Positions 58,005-64,000 of a stretch of 64,000 nt of DNA are shown piece by piece (the stretch's first letter is position 1; every line of letters begins with the position of its first letter). The stretch is from Streptomyces changanensis (GTDB lineage: Bacteria; Actinomycetota; Actinomycetes; Streptomycetales; Streptomycetaceae): positions 6,510,001-6,574,000 of the forward strand of contig NZ_CP102332.1 of assembly GCF_024600715.1 (NCBI RefSeq), read 5' to 3'. The translations under genes and the position numbers were made by a program. The notes beneath the pieces were generated by a model, which did no database searches, was not told the DNA's origin, and was given only the letters and a program-made list of their open reading frames with translations.

Positions 58005-59186
58005 GTGTCCGCAGGACCGAACACCCGGGGAGCGCTGCGCCACGTCCTCGGGCACCTGTTCACCCCGCTGCTGATGTGCGTCGGCATGGGACTCGCCTAC
58101 CTCGGCGCCTTCCACGCCCCCGCCCCCGACCACCTGCGGGTCGACGTCGTCGGCTCCGGCCCCTCCGCCCAGGTGCTCGCCCAGACCCTCCAGGACGAGG
58201 GCGCCGGCGCCCTCGACGTCCGTACCGTGGCCGACCGCGGCGACGCCGTGACCGCCCTGCGCGAACGGTCCAGCTTCGGCGCCTACGTCCCCGGCGCCCA
58301 CCCCGAGCTGCTCGTCGCCAGTGCCTCGTCCGACACGACCGCCATGGCCGTCGAGAAGGTCTTCACCAAGGTGGCCGCCGCCCAGGACGCCCCCCTCAAG
58401 GTCACGGACGTCGCGCCCGTCTCCGACGGCGACCCCACCGGCCAGGGCGTCTTCTTCCTCCTCGTCGCGCTCAGCATCGGCTCGTACGCCTCCGTCGCCG
58501 TCATCGGCGGCGCCGGAGCCGTCCTGCCGATGCGTGTCCGCGCCCTCCTCGCCGCCGGCATGTCGCTCGTCGTCAGCCTCGTCGGCACCCTCTTCGCCGG
58601 ACCCGTCTTCCACCTCGTCGACCGGGGGCTGGGCGGACTGTGGGCGATGGCGTGGCTGTACGGCGCCGGCGTCCTCCTCATCGGCGTCGGCCTGCACACG
58701 TACCTCAAGCGGTGGACGACCCTCGGCGTCATGGTGCTGTTCGTCATGCTCAACTTCACCAGTTCCGGCGGCATCTACCGGCCCGAACTCCAGCCCGGCT
58801 TCTTCGCCTCGCTGCACGCCTTCTGGAACGGCGCCGGCTTCGTCGAGGGCGCCCGCGCACACGTGTACTTCGACGGCCACGACCTCGGCGGGCACGTCCT
58901 CGTCCTGCTGCTGTGGTTCCTCGCCGGCGTCGCCCTGACGGTCGCCGCGGGCGTCACCGAGACCCGCCGCGCCCACGCCGCCACGCCCCGTCACGCCGCC
59001 CGGCCCGTCCACGAGGCCGTCGACCGCGCCGCACCGGGACGCGCGGAGGAGGCGGAGTCGACTGGGCCGACGGGGACGGCCGGGGCGCCCGGGACGCCCG
59101 AGACGCCCGGGGCGGTGAACCGGGCCGACCGGACCGGGGTGGCCGAGGAGGCCGAGGAGGAGATGGAGGAGGCGGTCGGCGTCTGA
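58005..59186 (+). CDS. YhgE/DUF3533-like membrane protein
   Basis: 393 residues from GTG 58005, GGAGG spaced by 5. TM1 is LFTPLLMCVGMGLAYLGAFH; then an extracytoplasmic domain of about 120 residues (LRVDVVGSGPSAQVLAQTLQ, VFTKVAAAQDAPLKVTDVAP) and five further TM segments (GVFFLLVALSIGSYASVAVI to VLLLLWFLAGVALTVAAGVT). This one-plus-five layout is that of ABC-2-like proteins of the YhgE/Pip class, which can act in export. The final 60 residues are an acidic, Glu-rich cytoplasmic tail. It is controlled by the divergent MarR protein, a typical arrangement for efflux. Confidence 0.85.
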   Translation: MSAGPNTRGALRHVLGHLFTPLLMCVGMGLAYLGAFHAPAPDHLRVDVVGSGPSAQVLAQTLQDEGAGALDVRTVADRGDAVTALRERSSFGAYVPGAHPELLVASASSDTTAMAVEKVFTKVAAAQDAPLKVTDVAPVSDGDPTGQGVFFLLVALSIGSYASVAVIGGAGAVLPMRVRALLAAGMSLVVSLVGTLFAGPVFHLVDRGLGGLWAMAWLYGAGVLLIGVGLHTYLKRWTTLGVMVLFVMLNFTSSGGIYRPELQPGFFASLHAFWNGAGFVEGARAHVYFDGHDLGGHVLVLLLWFLAGVALTVAAGVTETRRAHAATPRHAARPVHEAVDRAAPGRAEEAESTGPTGTAGAPGTPETPGAVNRADRTGVAEEAEEEMEEAVGV

Positions 59187-59259
59187 CGGCACCGCCGCCC
59201 ACCGTCCCCGCCGCCCATCGTCCCGCCGCCGGCCAGGCCCGGGCCGACGGGCCCCGGCC

Positions 59260-59288
59260 TTGATCAGGACCTGGGTGGCGCCTACCGT
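59260..59288 (+). promoter_or_regulatory. promoter of the NUDIX gene, leaderless
   Basis: TTGATC (59260-59265), 17-bp spacer, TACCGT (59283-59288); ATG 59296 follows 7 bases later without a ribosome binding site, so the mRNA should start at the AUG. Confidence 0.85.
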
Positions 59289-59295
59289 CGGCCGG

Positions 59296-59802
59296 ATGGA
59301 CTCGACGCACCGGCCCGCCGCACGGGTCATCTGCCTGGACGCCGCCCAGCGCCTCCTCCTGCTGCGCTGGCGCGACCCCCTCGGCGGCGCGCACCTGTGG
59401 GAGCCGCCCGGCGGCGGCGTCGAGCCCGGCGAGACGCCGCTGACGGCGGCACGGCGCGAACTGGCGGAGGAGACCGGACTCGACCCGGCCGCCGTCCTCG
59501 ACCGGTCCGTGCCCGTCGACAGGGACCTCTGGTGGAACGGCAGGCGGTACGTCGGGACGGAGCACTTCTTCCTCGCCCGGTTCGCCGGCGAACGCCCGCG
59601 CCTGACGCGGACCGGTCTGCTCCCCGACGAGCAGGCCGCCCTGGACACGCACGCCTGGGTCGCGTGGCCGGACCTGGCCACGCTGGCCGACCCGGTGGAA
59701 CCACCGCAGCTGCCCGCGCTGCTCGACGCCCTCGCACCGGACGGCCCGTGGCACGGGAGCCCGTCGCCCCGACCGGTCGGTGACGCGCGGCGGCGCCGGT
59801 GA
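59296..59802 (+). CDS. NUDIX hydrolase
   Basis: 168 residues from ATG 59296. The NUDIX box is complete: GGGVEPGETPLTAARRELAE with the EETGL closing motif. RVICLDAAQRLLLLRWRDPL precedes it and YVGTEHFFLARFAGERPRLT follows. It hydrolyses nucleoside diphosphates linked to X; the substrate cannot be read from the box. The leaderless promoter is the clearest in the window. It is followed 120 bp later by a SUKH-type gene in the same direction. Confidence 0.92.
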   Translation: MDSTHRPAARVICLDAAQRLLLLRWRDPLGGAHLWEPPGGGVEPGETPLTAARRELAEETGLDPAAVLDRSVPVDRDLWWNGRRYVGTEHFFLARFAGERPRLTRTGLLPDEQAALDTHAWVAWPDLATLADPVEPPQLPALLDALAPDGPWHGSPSPRPVGDARRRR

Positions 59803-59922
59803 GGTCGTCCTCGTATAGGGTGACCCTCCCTCACCGCCGGACCACCACCACGCGGGTGGGACTCCCGTCCTGCGGTCGGCTCCGTGACGGCATCGGCCCG
59901 ACGTTCCGGAAGGACCCCAGGA

Positions 59923-60444
59923 GTGGCAACGCTTGCGGAGATCACGGCCCTGTTGGGCGAACCCCGGTTCGGCTGGTCGGATCCGGCTCCCTGGATCGAG
60001 CTGGAGCGGGAACTCGGTATCGCCTTCCCCACCGACTTCCGTGACGTCGTGGACGCCTACGGTTCGATCGAGATCAACGGGCAGCTGTACCTGACGCACC
60101 CCGCCGGCCACCTCCTGCACAGCCTGGGCGACAGCATCAGGGGGGACCTCGAGCTGTGGCGCGAGGAGGACATGGCGGAGTTCCTGCCGGGCCCGGTGGG
60201 GCCGAACCCCGGGGAGCTGATACCGGTGGCGTCGGCCACGACGGGTGAGGCGGTCTTCCTTCGCGTCCCCGACGACCCCTCTTCGCCCTGGCGCGTCGTG
60301 GTTCAGGAGTTCGACAGTCCGGCCTGGACTCTCTACGAGATGACGTTCAGTGAATGGTTGCTGGCCTATCTCAAGGGCCGGGACGTGACGTTGTGCTCCA
60401 GCAACCTCGCTCCTGACGGCCCGTTCTACGCGTTCCTGCCCTGA
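59923..60444 (+). CDS. SUKH (SMI1/KNR4) family protein
   Basis: 173 residues from GTG 59923 (VATLAEITALLGEPRFGWSD). WIELERELGIAFPTDFRDVV is the diagnostic SMI1/KNR4 helix (LGxxLPxDYrxF pattern), then AYGSIEINGQLYLTHPAGHL, and the C-terminal VQEFDSPAWTLYEMTFSEWL, ending with LLAYLKGRDVTL. SUKH proteins commonly serve as immunity proteins against nuclease or deaminase toxins, and occur singly too. No toxin lies nearby. The ribosome site (GGAAGGA) is 9-10 bases upstream. Confidence 0.85.
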   Translation: MATLAEITALLGEPRFGWSDPAPWIELERELGIAFPTDFRDVVDAYGSIEINGQLYLTHPAGHLLHSLGDSIRGDLELWREEDMAEFLPGPVGPNPGELIPVASATTGEAVFLRVPDDPSSPWRVVVQEFDSPAWTLYEMTFSEWLLAYLKGRDVTLCSSNLAPDGPFYAFLP

Positions 60445-60629
60445 AGGGGGACGCGGTGGCACCTCCCGTGGTGTGACAGGGGGCCACGATGGCAGAAGGC
60501 CGACAGCCTGAACGGGTCCGCCGTGGGCCGGGAGTGGTCCGGTTGCCGTTCCGGACCGGACAGGCTCCGCGCCCTCCCGGGCCGTGACCACACGGGTCGC
60601 CCTGCGTCGCCCGGGGCGGTGGCCGGCTC

Positions 60630-61045
60630 AGTCGCGTCTCGCGTACGTCATGACCGGGCCGCCGCTGTCGTGGATCCTGCCTTCGGCGACGCCGTATCGC
60701 TGCGGTGCGTACGCCGAGTCGTAGAGGAGGACACGCTGTCGGGGCTGCTGGACGTGACGCACTGGCGCAGGTGCGGGTAGGGGCTGGTGGCTCCGTCGCG
60801 CAGCCCCCGCTCGTAGGTGCCGCGGCCCATCAGGACGGTGTCGAACCGGCGGTTCGCCGTCTCCGCCGGGCCCGGTACCAGGTGCCGGTACGCCGTGGGT
60901 ACCGTCTCCGGCATCCGGTCCAGGGCCCGGGACCCAGGACCCAGGCCCCGTGGTCCTCGCCCTCGACGAACATCGAGTGGTCCGCGTCCGGGGAGGCGAG
61001 GAAGCCGTCCAGGGTGGTGGCGACGAAGTACACGACCTTGCGCAC
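60630..61045 (-). pseudogene. DHFR/RibD-like reductase, decayed, joined to a foreign C terminus
   Basis: MRKVVYFVATTLDGFLASPD with VEGEDHGAWVLGPGPW from ATG 61045 is the N terminus of a dihydrofolate-reductase-family protein. The next matching part (MPETVPTAYRHLVPGPAETA, NRRFDTVLMGRGTYERGL) lies in another frame, with a 7-bp tandem duplication (GGACCCA) at the switch. After LRQCVTSSS the family homology stops. A third frame gives LYDSAYAPQRYGVAEGRIHD, ending VMTYARRD, which resembles the tail of an unrelated protein. So it is both frameshifted and chimeric and makes no enzyme. Confidence 0.7.
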
Positions 61046-61167
61046 GGCGTCCCTTGCGGAGTGCTGACCGGAGGAAGCGGTCGACGGAATCCGCCCCCGT
61101 CCTGCGGGGAGTCCGGGGGGCAGGGCCGGGCGCGGTCGGTCCGTGCGCGGCCCTGCCGTCCGCCGGC

Positions 61168-61809
61168 TCAGTACGCGACGGAGATCCGGGTGCCCGGGTG
61201 TGCGCCCCGCTCGATCTCGTCGACGAAGGCGACGGCGTAGTCCTCGGCGCTGATGGCGCTGTTGCCCTCGGCGTCGGTCAGCAACGCGTCACCGCCGACA
61301 CGGAACACCCCTGTCCGCTCCCCGGGGGCGATCTGCGCGGCCGGCGACACGTACGTCCAGTCCAGGTCGGTGACCCCGCGCAGCGCGGCCAGCCGGTCGG
61401 CGTGGGCCTGCGCCTCGGCCTTGTACGCCACCGGGAAGCCCGGCGTGTCCACCAGGGCCGTGCCCGGCTCGACGAGCAGCGAGCCGGCGCCGCCGACGAT
61501 CACCACCCGGCGTACACCGCCCTGCCGGACGCCGTCGAGGAAGGCGTCGTACAGTGCGGCGAACGAGGCCCGAGGATCGCTGCCGTCGCGTACCGGGGCG
61601 AGCGCCGACGCCACCACGTCCGCCCCCGCGACGGCGGTCGCGACGGCCTCGACGGAGCCCGCGTCCGCGGCGACGGCCGTCACGCCCGGGCCCGCCACGG
61701 GCGACGCGCCCGAGCGTGACACCGCCACGACGTCGTGGCCGCGCCGCACCGCCTCGGCCGCTATGCGGCTCCCGACCATGCCGGTGGCACCGAAAAGCGC
61801 GATCTTCAT
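61168..61809 (-). CDS. NAD(P)-binding oxidoreductase (atypical SDR, YwnB-like)
   Basis: 213 residues from ATG 61809, GGAAGGA 8 bases upstream. MKIALFGATGMVGSRIAAEA is the GxxGxxG nucleotide loop. VVAVSRSGAS, GVRRVVIVGGAGSLLVEPGT and AHADRLAALRGVTDLDWTYV are typical of the NmrA/YwnB-like atypical SDR group, with a lysine in PVAYKAEAQAH but no Tyr-x3-Lys catalytic pair. It may work as a redox sensor or quinone/flavin reductase. It is divergent from an AraC regulator (191 bp), its probable controller. Confidence 0.88.
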   Translation of the reverse strand: MKIALFGATGMVGSRIAAEAVRRGHDVVAVSRSGASPVAGPGVTAVAADAGSVEAVATAVAGADVVASALAPVRDGSDPRASFAALYDAFLDGVRQGGVRRVVIVGGAGSLLVEPGTALVDTPGFPVAYKAEAQAHADRLAALRGVTDLDWTYVSPAAQIAPGERTGVFRVGGDALLTDAEGNSAISAEDYAVAFVDEIERGAHPGTRISVAY

Positions 61810-62000
61810 CGACTGTTCCTTCCTGGGAGTGACGGGAGCTCCGTCGAACACGTGGCAGGATCGCCCCACCGGTACGTCCGTGGGGGGGGTACGACCGCGC
61901 CACGGCGTCGCCCTTATCGGACTCCACCCGATGGCGCGCTCTCCGGCCCTTCTTCAACGTACGAGGTCATTGCTGGGGTCTCCGGGTAGGTTGTGGACTG

Positions 62001-63020
62001 ATGACGGTAAAAAAGGGACAGACGCGGAGCGGGGACAGGGGCGGTGGCAGGGGCGCCGAGCGGATCAGGGAGGTGCCCTTCGTCGCTCCGGCCGGCGTGC
62101 CGTCCGGCGTGGAGGTGGGATCGCTCGCCGCGTTGGCCGCCCGGCTGCCACGGCGGAGCCTGGAGACGCCGCAGCGCCCCGCCTTCCACCACCTGCTGGC
62201 ACCGTCCGTCGGCGTCCTGCGCCACGCGGTGGACTTCGTGGACCACGCCGTCCCACCGGGCTCGTGGCTGTGGGTGCGGCCCGGTCAGGTACAGCAGTGG
62301 CACGACATGACGGGGACCGACGGCGCCGTGGTGTTCTTCGAGACGGACTTCCTCGACGCGGCCACGGCCGCCGCCGCGCACCTGGACGACCCGTACGGCG
62401 CGGCGGTCCACACCCCGGCGCCCCGCGACGCGGAGGCGCTGCGGCTGGCCGCCGAACACCTGCGGCACGAGTTCGACGCCCTGGGACGGATGCCGCTGGA
62501 ACCGCACACCGCCGCGCTGCGCCACCTCCTCGCCGTCCTCGTCCTGCGTCTGTCCCACCTCGCGCGGCCCGCAGCGGGGCCGGCCGTGGAGCACGACGAG
62601 ACGTTCCTGCGGTTCCGGGACGCGGTCGAGCGGGACTTCGCGCGCAGCCGGCGGGTGGAGGAGTACGCCCGGGCGCTGGGCTACTCGCCGCGGACCCTCA
62701 CCCGGGCCGCGTACGCCGCAACCGGGCTCGGCGCGAAGGAGTTCGTCGACCGGCGGGTGGTGCTGGAGGCCAAACGGGTCCTCGCCCACAGCGATGCCTC
62801 CGTCGCCCGGATCGCCGCCCAGCTCGGCTTCTCCAGCCCCACCAACTTCGGCAAGTTCTTCCAGCACCGCACCGGGCACACGCCCCTCGGCTTCCGCTCC
62901 GCCGTGCGGGGTCGGCACGACACGGTGGAGGCGGAGGCGGAGGCGGAGACGGGGACGGGGACGGGGACGGGGACGGGGACGGCGGAGGGTACGGGCCGGG
63001 GGAGAGGGGAGGGGAAGTGA
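62001..63020 (+). CDS. AraC-family transcriptional regulator with repeat tail
   Basis: 339 residues from ATG 62001. The N-terminal AraC_binding cupin is HHLLAPSVGVLRHAVDFVDH with SWLWVRPGQVQQWHDM. The C-terminal two HTH units are RRVEEYARALGYSPRTLTRA and ASVARIAAQLGFSSPTNFGK, closing with FFQHRTGHTPLGFR. After the domain there are about 40 residues of Glu/Ala then alternating Gly-Thr (from a hexanucleotide repeat), an unusual tail. Divergent from the SDR gene, it is likely its regulator. A short open stretch before ATG 62001 belongs to the leader. Confidence 0.88.
   Translation: MTVKKGQTRSGDRGGGRGAERIREVPFVAPAGVPSGVEVGSLAALAARLPRRSLETPQRPAFHHLLAPSVGVLRHAVDFVDHAVPPGSWLWVRPGQVQQWHDMTGTDGAVVFFETDFLDAATAAAAHLDDPYGAAVHTPAPRDAEALRLAAEHLRHEFDALGRMPLEPHTAALRHLLAVLVLRLSHLARPAAGPAVEHDETFLRFRDAVERDFARSRRVEEYARALGYSPRTLTRAAYAATGLGAKEFVDRRVVLEAKRVLAHSDASVARIAAQLGFSSPTNFGKFFQHRTGHTPLGFRSAVRGRHDTVEAEAEAETGTGTGTGTGTAEGTGRGRGEGK
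62930..62985. repeat. coding hexanucleotide repeats (GAGGCG, then GGGGAC)
   Basis: In-frame runs GAGGCG (encoding Glu-Ala) followed by about six GGGGAC-type units (encoding Gly-Thr) at the 3' end of the AraC gene. Confidence 0.8.
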
Positions 63021-63096
63021 CGGCGACGGGCGCGGCTCATCCGGCCTGATCCGGGAAGGCTGTGAGGAGCCGACCCACAGACCCCCAGGAAGGCCC

Positions 63097-63519
63097 ATGA
63101 CGTCGCACCCCCAACTGCTGCACACCGTGCTCGACACGACCAGGCCCCGGGAGCTGGCCGAGTTCTACCGGCGCCTGCTCGGGTTGACGTACCGCCCCGG
63201 CGACGAACCGCCCGCGGACGGCGCACCCGACGAGCCCGACTGGCTCGTGCTGCGCACCTCCGACGGGGTGAACCAGCTCGCCTTCCAGCAGGTCGAGCGC
63301 CTGCCCCGGACGACGTGGCCCGCCCACGACGTCCCGATGCAGGCCCACCTCGACCTCACCGTCCCGGACGCGGCCGAGCTGACCAGGCAGCGGCGGCGGG
63401 CGGAGGACCTGGGCGCGGAACTGCTGCTCGACCGGTATGACGACCCGGACGAGCCGCTGTACGTCCTCGCGGATCCGGCGGGCCACCCGTTCTGCGTCTT
63501 CGTGCGTACACCGGTCTGA
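63097..63519 (+). CDS. VOC-family (glyoxalase-like) protein
   Basis: 140 residues from ATG 63097 with CAGGAAGG upstream. Two beta-alpha-beta-beta-beta modules: LLHTVLDTTRPRELAEFYRR, LLGLTYRPG, LAFQQVERLPR, then PMQAHLDLTVPDAAELTRQR, YVLADPAGHPFCVFV. The first metal ligand position (His in LLHTV) and a second Asp/Glu-type region are visible, but a third ligand is not obvious. VOC proteins include glyoxalases, dioxygenases and resistance proteins; the role is unknown. It follows the AraC gene in the same direction. Confidence 0.88.
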   Translation: MTSHPQLLHTVLDTTRPRELAEFYRRLLGLTYRPGDEPPADGAPDEPDWLVLRTSDGVNQLAFQQVERLPRTTWPAHDVPMQAHLDLTVPDAAELTRQRRRAEDLGAELLLDRYDDPDEPLYVLADPAGHPFCVFVRTPV

Positions 63520-63569
63520 GTCCGTGCGGTCCGCCGGGCCCGGGTCCGGTGCGTCCACGCGCGGTCCTC

Positions 63570-64000
63570 TCAGGCCCAGAGCTCGCGGCTCTCGCACACG
63601 CGCGCGCCCATGTTGCGCTCCATCATGCGCAGGGCGGCGTCGGCGAGGTCCGCGTGGATGTGGGCGACGGCGTCGCGGGGGACCACCACCTCGAAGTGCC
63701 GGATGTGCGCGTCGAGGGACGAGTACAGCACGCACTGCTCGGTGACCTGCCCGCACAGCACGAGCCGTTCGATGCCCTGCTGGTGCAGCAGATACGTCAA
63801 CGGGGTCTCGAAGAAGATCGAGTGGCGCGCCTTCACGACGAAGAGGGACGAGTCGTCCGGCCGCAGCGGCTCGACGAGGTCCGCGTGCGGCCCCGCCAGG
63901 GCCGTGTCGAGGAGTTCTCCGTGATGCGAGCGCCACTCGCCGAAGTTGTCGTTGACGTAGATGACCGGGACGTCCCGCTCGCGGGCGCGGCGCAGCAGGT
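63570..64000 (-). CDS. isochorismatase-family cysteine hydrolase (cut by window end)
   Basis: The C-terminal part runs to the window edge; the true start lies beyond 64000. Visible: RERDVPVIYVNDNFGEWRSH, VVKARHSIFFETPLTYLLHQ (the cis-peptide region) and LVLCGQVTEQCVLYSSLDAH with the catalytic Cys. DAALRMMERNMGARVCESRE closes it. Such enzymes hydrolyse amides such as nicotinamide or N-carbamoyl compounds, or vinyl ethers. The lysine of the triad is KARHS. The Asp would lie beyond the window. Confidence 0.88.
   Translation of the reverse strand, partial: LLRRARERDVPVIYVNDNFGEWRSHHGELLDTALAGPHADLVEPLRPDDSSLFVVKARHSIFFETPLTYLLHQQGIERLVLCGQVTEQCVLYSSLDAHIRHFEVVVPRDAVAHIHADLADAALRMMERNMGARVCESRELWA

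Overview
The window is high-GC actinobacterial DNA, almost certainly from a Streptomyces chromosome. Support for this: third codon positions are nearly always G or C, GTG starts are frequent, many genes have leaderless-type starts, and several families typical of Streptomyces are present (DUF5133, DUF3140, SpoIIE-type phosphatases, an S. griseus-type trypsin-like protease, a spore photoproduct lyase-like radical SAM enzyme). I see no rRNA, tRNA or CRISPR array.

Left part (1 to about 10 kb): an accessory, decayed patch. It holds remnants of at least four IS5-type transposases and one IS701-type transposase, one apparently intact 860-bp IS with perfect 18-bp ends and a 3-bp TAA duplication, and a 309-bp segment bounded by inverted repeats. 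Carried among these are a glycine-rich repeat protein broken by a one-base frameshift, a clearly AT-richer gene of unknown role, a TmrB-like P-loop protein, two uncharacterised proteins and a truncated ATP-dependent DNA ligase.

10-24 kb: chromosomal-type genes. These are a radical SAM spore photoproduct lyase-family protein followed by a pentanucleotide repeat, a DinB-like protein with a suspected frameshift, an ATP-grasp ligase, a coupled beta-carbonic anhydrase and SulP transporter (a probable bicarbonate module), a secreted trypsin-like protease, a divergent AraC regulator and MFS exporter, a divergent Old Yellow Enzyme and ArsR regulator, a PlsC-like acyltransferase, and an aldo/keto reductase behind a textbook MerR-type promoter.

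24-33 kb: a histidine kinase/response regulator pair divergent from a secreted acidic PepSY protein, with a three-fold CTTCAG repeat between them; an Imm63-like protein; an alpha/beta hydrolase; and a secreted protein-arginine deiminase.

33-54 kb: signalling and envelope genes. They include a methanogen-output-domain sensor coupled to a SpoIIE phosphatase, a second multidomain SpoIIE phosphatase, a secreted beta-propeller, a maleylpyruvate isomerase-GNAT fusion, an MFS transporter, two secreted class C serine hydrolases, an EF-hand protein, a STAS anti-sigma antagonist, a HATPase anti-sigma protein and an adenosine deaminase-family protein. The phosphatases, STAS protein and HATPase are the parts of a partner-switching network, scattered over about 18 kb.

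54-64 kb: small metabolic and regulatory units. They include a third serine hydrolase, GNAT, GDPD, a divergent MarR and membrane protein with a clear operator, NUDIX, a SUKH (SMI1/KNR4) protein, a decayed DHFR-like gene, a divergent NAD(P)-binding oxidoreductase and AraC pair, a VOC protein and an isochorismatase-like hydrolase cut by the window end.

All family calls come from reading motifs in translated sequence, without database searches.
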